A DNA stretch of 64,000 nt from Arcticibacter eurypsychrophilus (lineage in GTDB: Bacteria; Bacteroidota; Bacteroidia; Sphingobacteriales; Sphingobacteriaceae). The stretch spans positions 114,925 through 178,924 of the forward strand of contig NZ_MDFN01000003.1 of assembly GCF_001730525.1 (NCBI RefSeq). Reading direction: 5' to 3'. Each line of letters opens with the position of its first letter. Positions within the stretch are counted from its first letter, which is position 1. Of the stretch, positions 18,371 through 28,393 are shown one piece after another. A model generated the notes under the pieces. The model was not told the DNA's origin, did no database searches, and saw only the letters and a list, made by a program, of their open reading frames with translations. A program made the translations under genes and the position numbers.

Positions 18371-18390
18371 TGTTCTATCCGTTAGATTGA

Positions 18391-21300
18391 TTAAAAACTT
18401 GCATTAATTGAGAATCCAAAACTACGAGAAGCAGCGGTAGAACCTACGTCTATACCCTGTGAATACCATTTATTTCCAAGTGGAGCTTCAGGATCCACGT
18501 TTTCTAAGGTCTTCCATATGTAAAACAAATTCCTTCCTATCAATGATACCCTCAGGTTACTTAAACCAATTTTTGATGAAGCTCTTGAAGGTACTCTATA
18601 GCCAAATGTAGCTTCTCTTAATTTGATATAACTGTTATCATATACTGAACCTTTCTCATTCCAGGCAGCTCCACCCCAGTCAAACGTATTCATATAATAA
18701 GTTGCAGCATCAATTATCTTCGTATTAGCCGCTCCTGTACTTTGAACTATTCCATTCAATAACACCCCATCGTTATAAGTAACTCCGCCAGAAGTATAAG
18801 TAAGTCCTCCATGTTCAGTATCGCGGTATTCTAGGGTATTTTCAAACATACCTGCTCCCGTAGCATATTTCGTTGGGGCGGAAACCATTTGTCCTCCTAA
18901 ACGATAGTCCACCATCACATCCAAAGAGAAGTTTTTAAAACTAAATGTGTTAGAAAATCCTCCGACAGCCTTAGGCATAATGTTACCTACCTTGACATAT
19001 CTTGTATTATCGATTACATACAAACCATCATCACTAATTAGCAAATTTCCGTTTGGATCTGTAGCTCTCGGATATACATATATATTACCCAAGTTCTCTC
19101 CCGGCACTGCAGATACCTGAACGGCATCCTGCTCTGCGGTATAAAATGTTAGTTTTTCTATTCCAGTTGCCAGAGAATAAACTTTAGTGGTATTTAAAGC
19201 TATATTAAAACGGGTATCCCATCTAAATGCTCCTGAAATAGGTGTTCCATTTAGAGCAAGTTCATATCCCTTACTTCCAATTTCGCCTACATTTACAATT
19301 TGACTTTTTGCACCCACACTTGGTGCTGTTGCTAATTGCAGAATTTGATTTTTAACCCTATTCGTGTAGTAGCTAAAATCTACCCCAATCCTATTGTTTG
19401 AAAATTTAAGTTCCATTCCCAGTTCTGATTCATACTTCTTTTCTGGCATTAGTTTTGCATTTCCATAATTGCCACCGATTGTCAATTGAGGCACGGATCC
19501 GTTTACAGTTTGCAATGAGGTCTGTGTGTATAAAATATTTGATTCGTACATAGGAGGAGCATTACCCACTACTCCATAAGATGCTCTTAATTTACCAAAA
19601 CTAAGGGCTGTTGGTAATTGAAAGGCATCTGTAAATACAAATCCTGCATTTACAGATGGGTAAAAATAGGAGTTTGTTTCTGATGGAAGAGTAGAACTAT
19701 ATTCCTGACGTGCTGTACCTTCTACGAATAAATAATCTTTGAAACTCAAATTCATAATTCCGAGATAAGCATATTTCAAGAGTTGCTTACGACCAGCACT
19801 TGTATTAGCCACACCATAGGAATTGTTTAAGCTAAACCAGTTTTCATTTACCAGTCCATCTCTTGTTGATGAGCTTTGATCATAGTACTTTTCATTTCTT
19901 GCTTGGAAACCTCCACTTGCTGAAAAATCAAGATCAGGAAATAGTTTATTGGAATATGTCAACAATGCATCTCCGTAAAGTATAGCATATTGCCCTTGAG
20001 TAACACCATACGACCCAGTACTACTGGTAGTAGAATTAAAAGCCGTAGGATACTCATTATATTGCTTATTCTCGCTTCTTATGCCAGTAAAGTCATTTCC
20101 CACTCTTCCACGAAAACGCAAATGCTTGGTAGTCTCCCAGTTTAATGTGGCACTCGTTAATAAACGATTTTCTGTTTCATCATACTCATTCTTCATCTGT
20201 TGCCAGAAAAAATCCATTAAGTTTGTTGGCCTGATATTAAATTTAAAAGCTTCATCCTGATTACGTACTGCATTTGCAAGTGTAACATATTTATATCCCT
20301 CAGATGTCTGATACTTATCTTTCAATATAGACATATCTTCTGCTCTACTATAAAAACCATCGAAGGATCCTAATACTTGTCCTAACTGGTAAGGACGATT
20401 ATGAGTAAGCGTATTAATGTAGTTCACAACAATATCAGTTGTTACTTTACTATTCAGCTTGACTGTACTATTTAAGTTAAAAGTATTTTTCTGTTGTTTA
20501 CTTCCAGGCTGAATGCTCTTATAATCAAGCCGAGTTGCAGAAAACCTATAGTTCACTTTTTCGGTTTGATTCGACAAAGCCATATTTAGATTTGAACTAT
20601 AACCTGTTTCGTAAATTCCTTTGTTATTATCCGGTTGTGGCGAATAAGAACGGATAGTTCCATCCCACCATCTCACTTGTTGGCCTTCCATTTTGGGACC
20701 AAAATTAGCATAGGAACGAAATGAGGGTCTAAAACCTGTTGGAGATGAAGGATCCGTATCAGGAATCCATCCTTCAGCAGTAGCTCCTACTGCAACATTT
20801 GTTGCTTTGTCATACCCCGGTCCATAAATGTTTTGGTATTTTGGCAGAAACGCAACTTGTTCAACTGTTCCTACATAATTAAGATCTACGCCTAGTCCCC
20901 GCTCTTTCGATCCCTTTTTAGTCGTAATCACGATTACACCACTGGCTGCTTCCGATCCATATAATGCAGTTGCACTTGCGCCTTTCAAAACAGTCAATGA
21001 TTCTATATCTGCAGGATTAACATCCAGAATACCATTTCCTCTGATCCTTTGATCACCCCAATAATCGTTATTGTTAGCTCCGGCTGCGCCATTCTGATTG
21101 TCATTCCTAATCATAATCCCATCCACAACATATAGTGGCTGCATATTATAATTCAAGGAATTGACACCACGAATTTGCACGTTTACAGCTCCACTCGCTC
21201 CACCTGGCGCAGTGGTAATTTTAACACCAGCTGCCTTTCCATACATCGCTGACGCAAAATTGGTGTTTCCTGCCTGTGTCAGTTCTTTAGAGGATACGGT

Positions 21301-21954
21301 ACTTACTGCGTATCCCAAGGATTTTGCCTGCCTTTTAATACCTAAAGAAGTCACAACAACTTCTGTTAAAGCAGTAGCATCTTCTTGTAACACCACATTG
21401 ATGGTCGTTTGACTTCCCACGACGACTTCTTTACGCTGGTACCCAATAAATGAAAACACAAGCACATCTCCTGAAGTGGCTGTTATAGTAAAACCACCAT
21501 TTCCATTTGTTTGTAACCCCTTTTGAGTACCCTTTACCAGTAAACTAACTCCTGGAATCGGTACCCCTTTTGAATCCCTTACCACACCTGATATTGATGT
21601 TTGGGCAGAGCGGCTTTCTACTACAAGCTTGTTTTTTATGACAGCGAACTTCAACCCAGTCTGTCCAGAAATTTCGTTAAGTAAAGAATTTACAGGTGCA
21701 TTCTCCATATTAACCGAGATCCTGCTATTCGTATTAATACTTGAGCGGTCATAATGGACAGTCAAACCTGTCTTAGTTCCTAATGACGCCAGTACATTTT
21801 CTATTGGAGAATTAACCACATTCATACTCACTTTTGCTGAATCAATCCGCTGAAGTGATTTATCACTGCTGAATGCAGCAAAGGTGAATAACCAGAGCGA
21901 AAGCATCAGCAAGAGCCTGGAACCACATCGTTTTTTAAGTAAATAGATTTTCAT
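18391..21954 (-). CDS. SusC/RagA TonB-dependent transporter with N-terminal STN domain
   Basis: 1187 residues. The order is signal peptide (to about 30), STN/secretin-TonB short domain (about 46-112), carboxypeptidase D-like beta domain (about 120-190), TonB box region and plug (about 200-345; IQIRGVNSL and PADIESLTVLKGASATALYG), then the outer-membrane barrel ending in F. The STN domain marks it as a transducing transporter that talks to a FecR-type anti-sigma factor, and FecR and the ECF sigma gene lie immediately upstream. It should import the oligosaccharide or glycopeptide made by the surface enzymes. Confidence 0.96.
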   Translation of the reverse strand: MKIYLLKKRCGSRLLLMLSLWLFTFAAFSSDKSLQRIDSAKVSMNVVNSPIENVLASLGTKTGLTVHYDRSSINTNSRISVNMENAPVNSLLNEISGQTGLKFAVIKNKLVVESRSAQTSISGVVRDSKGVPIPGVSLLVKGTQKGLQTNGNGGFTITATSGDVLVFSFIGYQRKEVVVGSQTTINVVLQEDATALTEVVVTSLGIKRQAKSLGYAVSTVSSKELTQAGNTNFASAMYGKAAGVKITTAPGGASGAVNVQIRGVNSLNYNMQPLYVVDGIMIRNDNQNGAAGANNNDYWGDQRIRGNGILDVNPADIESLTVLKGASATALYGSEAASGVIVITTKKGSKERGLGVDLNYVGTVEQVAFLPKYQNIYGPGYDKATNVAVGATAEGWIPDTDPSSPTGFRPSFRSYANFGPKMEGQQVRWWDGTIRSYSPQPDNNKGIYETGYSSNLNMALSNQTEKVNYRFSATRLDYKSIQPGSKQQKNTFNLNSTVKLNSKVTTDIVVNYINTLTHNRPYQLGQVLGSFDGFYSRAEDMSILKDKYQTSEGYKYVTLANAVRNQDEAFKFNIRPTNLMDFFWQQMKNEYDETENRLLTSATLNWETTKHLRFRGRVGNDFTGIRSENKQYNEYPTAFNSTTSSTGSYGVTQGQYAILYGDALLTYSNKLFPDLDFSASGGFQARNEKYYDQSSSTRDGLVNENWFSLNNSYGVANTSAGRKQLLKYAYLGIMNLSFKDYLFVEGTARQEYSSTLPSETNSYFYPSVNAGFVFTDAFQLPTALSFGKLRASYGVVGNAPPMYESNILYTQTSLQTVNGSVPQLTIGGNYGNAKLMPEKKYESELGMELKFSNNRIGVDFSYYTNRVKNQILQLATAPSVGAKSQIVNVGEIGSKGYELALNGTPISGAFRWDTRFNIALNTTKVYSLATGIEKLTFYTAEQDAVQVSAVPGENLGNIYVYPRATDPNGNLLISDDGLYVIDNTRYVKVGNIMPKAVGGFSNTFSFKNFSLDVMVDYRLGGQMVSAPTKYATGAGMFENTLEYRDTEHGGLTYTSGGVTYNDGVLLNGIVQSTGAANTKIIDAATYYMNTFDWGGAAWNEKGSVYDNSYIKLREATFGYRVPSRASSKIGLSNLRVSLIGRNLFYIWKTLENVDPEAPLGNKWYSQGIDVGSTAASRSFGFSINASF

Positions 21955-21965
21955 ACGTTGAATTG

Positions 21966-22988
21966 TTAATTAATTTGTATTGAGTTTTTAGATAGCATTT
22001 TAAATTTTACTCCTTCGGTGAGGCATATCGTTTCCATAATTTCCTGAAGATTTTCATCCTTAAATGTTCCTGTATATTTCCATTGATCGTTTTTTAAATT
22101 GCTATTAATGGTTACATCAAATCTATTTTCAATAGTGGTTACCACCTCTTCTACGCTTGCATTATCAAAAGCCATAAGACCTTTACTCCAGCCTGTTATT
22201 GCTGAGGTATTTTGGAAAACTTTACGTTCCACCTGGTTAGATTTTGTATGGAGAATGATCTGTTGATTGGGTTTAAGAAACCTTGATTTAGGTTGATTTC
22301 CCAGTACTTTCAAATCATCTACCCGAACTTTTCCATGCACCAATGCTACGGATACCACATTTTCATTTTTATAACTTCGCACATTAAAGGCTGTACCAAG
22401 AGCAGTGGTGGAACAGTTTGATGTATACACAGTGAAAGGTTTCTTTTTATCTTTAAACACAGAAAAGTAGGCTTCCCCCTCATCCAGATAGACAGGTCGC
22501 TTTAATCTTAAAAAACGGGCTGGATAACGAATTTTACTTGATGCATTTAAAACAACATGACTACCATCGGGTAAATCGAATTCATGAGTCAAACCTTTAG
22601 GTGTACTAATTTTAATCCATCCTCCAACGGATTCAATATGGATCTGCTTAACTTTTGCTCTGAATTCAGCATTTTTATTACCCGTAAAGATGAAAAACCC
22701 AATTATAGAAGCACAAATAAGAAATACGGCCGCAATACGCAGAAAGCGATATCCAATAAAACGTTTTACCTTTATTTGGCGGTCAATATTTCTTTTTATG
22801 TCACTTAAATTAGTTTCCATACTTTGCTCATCATTTTGAGTCTGCTCCTCGTTAACGTTTTTATCCAGCCATCTATCAACTAGTAAGTATTCATCCTCGG
22901 AACAGCTATTTTCCTGATACTTTTTTAGCAGATGTTGAATTTTATTAATGTCCAATGTAATTTCTTTGTTAGGATGTCGCTCAACCAT
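21966..22988 (-). CDS. FecR-family anti-sigma factor
   Basis: 340 residues. A cytoplasmic N-terminal part (1-80) is followed by one membrane helix (about 82-104), a periplasmic FecR domain (about 120-230, with FDLPDGSHVVLNASSKIRYP) and a C-terminal DUF4974-like domain. It would hold the ECF sigma factor until SusC, via its STN domain, reports substrate. The gene ends 11 bp before SusC. Confidence 0.93.
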   Translation of the reverse strand: MVERHPNKEITLDINKIQHLLKKYQENSCSEDEYLLVDRWLDKNVNEEQTQNDEQSMETNLSDIKRNIDRQIKVKRFIGYRFLRIAAVFLICASIIGFFIFTGNKNAEFRAKVKQIHIESVGGWIKISTPKGLTHEFDLPDGSHVVLNASSKIRYPARFLRLKRPVYLDEGEAYFSVFKDKKKPFTVYTSNCSTTALGTAFNVRSYKNENVVSVALVHGKVRVDDLKVLGNQPKSRFLKPNQQIILHTKSNQVERKVFQNTSAITGWSKGLMAFDNASVEEVVTTIENRFDVTINSNLKNDQWKYTGTFKDENLQEIMETICLTEGVKFKMLSKNSIQIN

Positions 22989-23444
22989 TAAAATAGTACT
23001 ACTTATTTGAAAAATATTCTTATTAATTCGTTTGGTTAACTCAAAAGGGGTTTAAAACCCACTTTATCCACATTTTCACTTAGATTCCAATACCAAATGC
23101 AATTTATTAAGCAGTAAATCATAGAATGCATAAAAAAATAATACTTGTCCTGATATTCAAACCGCACAAAGAGTAGTGTAGCTATAAAACAAAAAGGATT
23201 TATTTCAGACCTTACCTCCAACTAATTCACTTCCCTTGCGGAGCAGGTGCGATTTAGGTGGATGTGAAGTGCGTAATAATTAATAGCCAGATAAGGGAAA
23301 ATTAAGACGCTGAGATAGATATATAATAAGCTAACCAGGATATTTGAGAGGTATATTTTTTGATGTAATTCTTTCCAAATCTTCTAATATACAGTAGGAT
23401 TTTTCCTAAACCATACAGAATAAAAAGCTCTAATTGCCTATTAA
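22989..23444. other. Intergenic region between FecI-type sigma and FecR
   Basis: 456 bp, AT-rich. It is unusually long for a sigma/anti-sigma pair. A 61-codon frame at 23036-23221 on the minus strand has no recognisable features. I see no hairpin, but the position makes it the likely site of the sigma-dependent promoter for FecR-SusC-SusD. Confidence 0.4.
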
Positions 23445-23990
23445 TTAATGAACCTCGGCATGCTGTTCTCTTAATACATGCAGCGCCTTAGTTAACTGAT
23501 TTTTCACAGTTTGTGGAGAAAGAGAAAGTTTTTCAGCAATCGATTTAACAGGAAGATGTTCAAAACGACTCAGTTTAAATATTTCTTTCATCCGGTTAGG
23601 TAACACATCTATTGCACCCATAACTGCAGTAAGACGGTTTTTGTGGTCTATATTATCAGCGGCATTTGTACAATTAACATCCATATAAGTGCCTAAATCG
23701 GTCATATATCTTTGGTAGATAGAATTTTTCCTGTATTGATCTATTATTTTAAATTTAACAGACTGATACAGGTAGGCTTTTAGAGAGGTTTCTATAAAAA
23801 GATATTCTCTTTTTTCCCATAACGAGATAAAGACGTCCTGAATGATATCGCTGCAGAGGCCAGGATCTTTCAGCCTGTTTTCAAGATAGATGTATAGCAT
23901 TTTGCTATAAGAGGAATAAATCTGATCAAAAGCGGCGCAGTTTCCACTTTTCAATTCCCATAATAAGAGTTCGTCATTAGCAAATTTCAT
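23445..23990 (-). CDS. ECF RNA polymerase sigma factor (FecI-like)
   Basis: 181 residues with sigma region 2 (about 25-90, SDIIQDVFISLWEKR) and region 4 (about 125-175, LPNRMKEIFKLSRFE then SIAEKLSLSPQTVKNQLTKA). Together with FecR and the STN-bearing SusC it forms a cell-surface signalling set that turns on the PUL when the glycan is bound. It starts 37 bp after the ROK gene. Confidence 0.94.
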   Translation of the reverse strand: MKFANDELLLWELKSGNCAAFDQIYSSYSKMLYIYLENRLKDPGLCSDIIQDVFISLWEKREYLFIETSLKAYLYQSVKFKIIDQYRKNSIYQRYMTDLGTYMDVNCTNAADNIDHKNRLTAVMGAIDVLPNRMKEIFKLSRFEHLPVKSIAEKLSLSPQTVKNQLTKALHVLREQHAEVH

Positions 23991-24027
23991 ATCCCAATAT
24001 TTAATATATCTAACCTAAACACCTATA

Positions 24028-25212
24028 TTATTCAAACATACTATTATCTATAACCAAACTTGCAGCCCCTATGAGCTCCGCTTCATTGCCTAAATCAGAT
24101 ACGACTAAAGTCGTTTGTTCAGCTATTTTAGGAATCGAAAACTCATAAATAGCTTGCTGAATTGCTGGCAAAAACATCTTTCCAACCACTGCACCCCTTC
24201 CACTTAATACAATGCGCTCCGGGTTCATGATATGGATCAATGTGGATAGGCCTTTCCCTAATTGAAATGCAGATTCTGCCAGTATAGATAAGGCAAGCGG
24301 ATCGCCTTTGCCTGCTGCTTTCAAAAATCCATCGCCCGGGAGGTCGTCTGGATCTTGAAATAATTCCGACATAATAGACTCTGCTCCATCATGGATTGCA
24401 GCTTTGGCTTTTGAAACCATAGTTAGGACTGAAGTTTCAACCTCCAGGCACCCGCGTTTACCACAAGAACATAAATTATTACTTTGAGAAAGTGGGATAT
24501 GGCTAAATTCTCCGGCATAACCACTGTGCCCTTTAAATATCTGGCCGTTCACAATCATACCTAAGCCAGTACCCCAGCCTATATTTACTACCATAAGTTC
24601 CTTAATCCCTATTCCAGCACCAAAGCGGAGCTCTGCTTGAGCGATTAAACAAGAATCATTATCTATGTATACAGGTAACTTGATTTGAGAACTCAAATAA
24701 TCACGTAAACTGATCCTTTCTGTGAAAAAGAAAGATTCGTTGATTCCTTTATCTGAATTTACAAAACCGGGCATTCCAACGCCTATTCCTAATATGTGAT
24801 CTCGGTTTAATCCGGATTTAGATATATGACTATCAATGAAAGAAATCAACTTGGTAAGCCCTTCCTTATCCTCAAATGGATTGAGTTTTATGTTTTGAAT
24901 CGGATAGATACATTGTTTGGATAGGTCATAAATGGCAATGCGACTAACGAGTTGATCCATTGCTACAGATACAACATAGCGTGGTTTCTCTTTATTGAAA
25001 AGAAACATAGCTGGTCGGCGTCCTCCAGTTGATGGAGCTAGTCCATGCTCGATTAAATAACCTTCAGTAATTATTTCGTTTACTGCACTGGTTATTACAG
25101 GCAGACTTTTAGAGGTGAGTTTGCTTAATTCAGTTAAAGAGACACAATCTTTGTAGTATACCTTTCGCAGTATATCAAGCCTTAATTGTTGGTTCTTCGA
25201 AGTAGTGATCAT
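24028..25212 (-). CDS. ROK-family transcriptional regulator (NagC/XylR type)
   Basis: 394 residues. A winged-helix DNA-binding domain (about 10-60, SLTELSKLTSKSLPVITSAV) is joined to a ROK sugar-kinase fold. Zn ligands of the family are present: H238 and C248, C250, C255 in CSCGKRGCLE. The kinase-like motif is IDNDSC near 183-188. Regulators of this build sense GlcNAc, its phosphates, glucose or xylose and repress catabolic genes. Its position among GH20, glycosylasparaginase and CutC genes suggests a response to an N-glycan sugar. A 24-bp palindrome touches its start codon, so it probably represses itself. Confidence 0.9.
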   Translation of the reverse strand: MITTSKNQQLRLDILRKVYYKDCVSLTELSKLTSKSLPVITSAVNEIITEGYLIEHGLAPSTGGRRPAMFLFNKEKPRYVVSVAMDQLVSRIAIYDLSKQCIYPIQNIKLNPFEDKEGLTKLISFIDSHISKSGLNRDHILGIGVGMPGFVNSDKGINESFFFTERISLRDYLSSQIKLPVYIDNDSCLIAQAELRFGAGIGIKELMVVNIGWGTGLGMIVNGQIFKGHSGYAGEFSHIPLSQSNNLCSCGKRGCLEVETSVLTMVSKAKAAIHDGAESIMSELFQDPDDLPGDGFLKAAGKGDPLALSILAESAFQLGKGLSTLIHIMNPERIVLSGRGAVVGKMFLPAIQQAIYEFSIPKIAEQTTLVVSDLGNEAELIGAASLVIDNSMFE

Positions 25213-25236
25213 ATTTAAGTTAAACTTAACTTAAAT
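25213..25236. promoter_or_regulatory. Operator palindrome at the ROK regulator start
   Basis: Perfect inverted repeat with 11-bp arms (ATTTAAGTTAA / TTAACTTAAAT) around a 2-bp centre, directly adjoining the ATG at 25212. Its size and symmetry suit a dimeric ROK regulator. Confidence 0.6.
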
Positions 25237-25317
25237 TTTACATAAAATCAAGAACTTATTAAATATTTATAAAAGTTGTTCATTCTTTTGCAAAATACTT
25301 TCTCATTTGTCTAGTTT

Positions 25318-26037
25318 TTACTCCAATAATATTTTTTTCATCTTCGAAACCCTTAAAAAATTAGTTTGATAATAGTTAAGTTCGATAATCTTGGTGTGAT
25401 CAGGATGAGATAGAAACAGGTGCAATGATTTTGCAGTACTATGAAACTCAGTAGCACCGCTCTCTTTCAGTACCAATATTAAATTTTCTTCAGTAATTCC
25501 CGAACCCGGCATTACAATGATGCGTGAATCTGCTTGTCTTACCAGTCTGGCAATCATAGGCAGCGATTGATCAGCAACTTCAGCCCCCCCGGATGTAAGC
25601 ACGCGCTCACAACCCAAGGCTATGATATCTTCCAAACTCTGTTCAAGATGTAGAGCACAATCAAAAGCACGATGGAAGGTTACTTCCATTGGTCTGGCTA
25701 AAGAAATAAGTTCTGCACATTTCTCTTTATCAATACCTCCGTCTGTGTTTAAAATACCTAATACCACTCCTTCGCAACCCAGATCTTTACATATCTGGAT
25801 ATCTGCTTTCATCACCTCAAACTCTTCATGTGTATATACGAATCCACCTCCCCGGGGCCGGATAATAGGAAAGACTGGAATATGTAATACCTTTTTGCAA
25901 GTCTTGATCATTCCGGCAGATGGAGTTGTTCCCCCTTCTGCCATATTATCGCAAAGTTCAATACGATCGGCACCTCCCCGTTGAGCAACCAGGGCCGATT
26001 CAATAGAATTGGCGCATATTTCAAGCTTATACTGCAT
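25318..26037 (-). CDS. cutC: CutC family protein
   Basis: 239 residues, a single TIM-barrel domain with the CutC opening (LEICANSIESALVAQRGGADRIELCD, residues about 5-30; shown here only as a landmark by LEICANS and GGADRIELC) and the inner VFPIIRPRGG strand. The family is named for copper tolerance, but a direct copper role is poorly supported and the barrel looks like that of an enzyme. Here it lies 39 bp after a glycosylasparaginase gene and before the ROK regulator, inside a glycan locus, which points to a sugar- or amide-related reaction. No signal peptide, so it acts in the cytoplasm. Confidence 0.92.
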   Translation of the reverse strand: MQYKLEICANSIESALVAQRGGADRIELCDNMAEGGTTPSAGMIKTCKKVLHIPVFPIIRPRGGGFVYTHEEFEVMKADIQICKDLGCEGVVLGILNTDGGIDKEKCAELISLARPMEVTFHRAFDCALHLEQSLEDIIALGCERVLTSGGAEVADQSLPMIARLVRQADSRIIVMPGSGITEENLILVLKESGATEFHSTAKSLHLFLSHPDHTKIIELNYYQTNFLRVSKMKKILLE

Positions 26038-26076
26038 GTATTTAATCCTTAAGTATAAAATGTGGTCTATATGGTT

Positions 26077-27099
26077 TTAGTAAAAACTCTTACCCTTAAT
26101 CAACAATTTCTGATCTGCAGCATCACATACCGCATAACTGAAGCCTTTTTGAATCGCATAAGCGCCATATTCGCCCTTTTTATTCAATGCCAGGAACCCT
26201 ACTTGAATCTCTTTTGCTGTTTCGGGTTTCCGTTTAATAATGCGCATTACAGCTTCCTTGCAGGCATCCTCCGGGGAATAACCTTGCCGCATCAGTTCAA
26301 CCACCAAAAAGCTTCCTACATTTCGAATAACTTCCTCACCTACACCAGTAGATGTAGCTCCGCCCACTTCATTATCAATGTATAACCCGGCACCGATAAT
26401 AGGAGAATCACCTACCCGGCCATGCATCTTAAAAGCCATACCACTGGTGGTACACGCCCCGGAAAGATTACCCTTCGAATCCAGGGCCAACATTCCTATG
26501 GTATCGTGATTATACTGGTTACCGGGAAGTTTTTTAGGTGCGAACGACTTATTTTCGATATTGATGACAGGTTTATATTTGGCCGTTTTCAGCCACTCTT
26601 TCCAGGCCTTCTCAGACTCTGGGTTCAACTTGTTTACCTTTTCAAAGCCTTGCTCCAGAGCAAATTGCAAGGCCCCTTCTCCTACCAGCATCACATGAGG
26701 AGTCTTTTCCATCACTCTTCTGGCAACAGAAATCGGGTGAGCGATAAATTCAAGTGCAGCAACACTGCCGCAATTTCCCTGTTCATCCATAATACAGGCA
26801 TCGAGGGTAACTTTGCCATCCCGGTCCGGATAACCATTTAAGCCTATACTGTGATTTTGGGGGTCAGATTCAGGAACCCAAACACCCTGCTCCACAGCAT
26901 CCAATGCTCTTCCACCGTTTTTAAGAACGTTCCAAGCTGCTGCATTCGCTTCTATCCCAAAATTCCAGGTTGAAATTACAATGGGCGATCCAACTTGATT
27001 ACCTGTATTCGCATTTAATGCACCTGCTATTGACTTTGTGGAATACAATAAAGGAATCCCTAAAGCGGAAAGTCTGATAAATTTTCGTCTGTTGTACAT
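26077..27099 (-). CDS. Glycosylasparaginase (N4-(beta-N-acetylglucosaminyl)-L-asparaginase)
   Basis: 340 residues with a Tat-like signal (NRRKFIRLS, hydrophobic to about 25). It is an Ntn-hydrolase precursor: autocleavage is expected before T200 in NHDTIGM, making that threonine the nucleophile of the beta chain. GRVGDSPIIGAGLYID and GGATSTGVGE complete the active site. The reaction splits the GlcNAc-Asn bond of glycopeptides after outer trimming. It overlaps the upstream esterase gene by one base (TAATG). Its presence is the clearest pointer to N-linked glycans as the PUL substrate. Confidence 0.95.
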   Translation of the reverse strand: MYNRRKFIRLSALGIPLLYSTKSIAGALNANTGNQVGSPIVISTWNFGIEANAAAWNVLKNGGRALDAVEQGVWVPESDPQNHSIGLNGYPDRDGKVTLDACIMDEQGNCGSVAALEFIAHPISVARRVMEKTPHVMLVGEGALQFALEQGFEKVNKLNPESEKAWKEWLKTAKYKPVINIENKSFAPKKLPGNQYNHDTIGMLALDSKGNLSGACTTSGMAFKMHGRVGDSPIIGAGLYIDNEVGGATSTGVGEEVIRNVGSFLVVELMRQGYSPEDACKEAVMRIIKRKPETAKEIQVGFLALNKKGEYGAYAIQKGFSYAVCDAADQKLLIKGKSFY

Positions 27100-28283
27100 T
27101 ACCTTCTTATTAGCTTTCCATCCACAATGATCAGCTCAGCAGAGAAGATCAATCCTGGATCTTTACGCTCTTGAATAGTCTCTTTTATCACAGCTGCTTT
27201 TCTTGGAACCTTGCCTTTAAATAATTGCTTACCTAGATAGTTTAAGGTTACATCCTTATCCAAATCCATCATCCTGTCATTTAAATGAATAACCAGCGTA
27301 TCGCTGTAATTTTCTTCGACATTTATCTCATTCCCATTATAAGAAACCTTTATTAATCCATTCGTCTTTACACTTCCAGAAGGAACTGCCAACCAATAAA
27401 AGTTCAGGTGATTCATATCATCCTGTTTCCAAACCACCTTTGCGGGAATCGGATTTCGTTTGAAAGAAGCCATCCATGGTACGGCTACTGAATCTTCCCG
27501 ATTCATCCAATGCGCCCTTCCCTGATGTACCTGAACCAGATGTTTGTATCCACCCTGATCGGCCTTACTCAAACTATCGAGTTTAACTGCCCATTGGGCT
27601 GCAATATCATTCCGCTGATAAGCACTATCTAAGGCTCCAACATGTAAGGTAAAACCTATATTACGCAATCCCAGTGGAGAAGTCTCATTGGGATGACCGG
27701 CCATCATTGCTGCAGCTGCCCATCGGTCAGCCATTCTGGGTGCTAGTTGATAAACACCGTCCCCTCCGGCAGAATAACCCATAATATAAACCTTATCCGG
27801 ATTCACGTTTTCAAATATTACAGCCGCTTCAATCAGCTTATCAAACAAGGTATCTATATGCGATTCGTGCCATAAATTCCATGTATTTGAGGGTGCCCTT
27901 GGAGCTAAATAAACACCTTCAGCTGGTTTATATAGCTTAATCTGATTATTCCATTGCTGGTCATTCAGCTCCACAGATGCATTTCCACCTCCATGCATAG
28001 AGATAAAAAGGCTGCGCCCATCTGCAGGCTGATTACCATAAATTTTATACTGAAATTTCATTTCATGAATGCCCTGATGAATCACCTGGCTCTCCCAATC
28101 AGGTTGCAAAGAGGTTTTAAGTTCTTGCATTTTCTGCTTCATCAAGGATGAACTCAGTTCCTCTGCTTGTTTTTTGGTTAAAGCAACGTCCTGAGTTAAC
28201 CTCGGATTTACTTTTTTAGAAGTTTGCGCTGATACTTCCAGGGACAACATCAATACAACATAAAATATAAAAAGACGAGCCAT
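27099..28283 (-). CDS. Secreted alpha/beta-hydrolase (esterase-like)
   Basis: 394 residues with a signal peptide ending SAQ (about 20). The alpha/beta-hydrolase core has an oxyanion-side HGGGN near 97-101 and the nucleophile S171 in GYSAGGDG. The His-containing part (HQGRAHWMNRED) is near 255-265. A beta-rich tail of about 80 residues follows. The type is close to PHB-depolymerase-like or feruloyl-type esterases; the substrate is unknown. It is translationally coupled to glycosylasparaginase, so an ester or peptide bond near the glycan is likely. Confidence 0.8.
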   Translation of the reverse strand: MARLFIFYVVLMLSLEVSAQTSKKVNPRLTQDVALTKKQAEELSSSLMKQKMQELKTSLQPDWESQVIHQGIHEMKFQYKIYGNQPADGRSLFISMHGGGNASVELNDQQWNNQIKLYKPAEGVYLAPRAPSNTWNLWHESHIDTLFDKLIEAAVIFENVNPDKVYIMGYSAGGDGVYQLAPRMADRWAAAAMMAGHPNETSPLGLRNIGFTLHVGALDSAYQRNDIAAQWAVKLDSLSKADQGGYKHLVQVHQGRAHWMNREDSVAVPWMASFKRNPIPAKVVWKQDDMNHLNFYWLAVPSGSVKTNGLIKVSYNGNEINVEENYSDTLVIHLNDRMMDLDKDVTLNYLGKQLFKGKVPRKAAVIKETIQERKDPGLIFSAELIIVDGKLIRR

Positions 28284-28393
28284 TATGTATAAATAATAAA
28301 TTTGCTTATTTAAGAACCAGAGCTAAAAAAACACCATTCCTCACCCACACTTGCAATCATGTTCATATATCCCAATAGCAAGTTAAAACTGGA

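Noticed and set aside
23036..23221. 61-codon frame between sigma and FecR
   Set aside because: AT-rich random-looking product; no start signal; more likely promoter or leader DNA.
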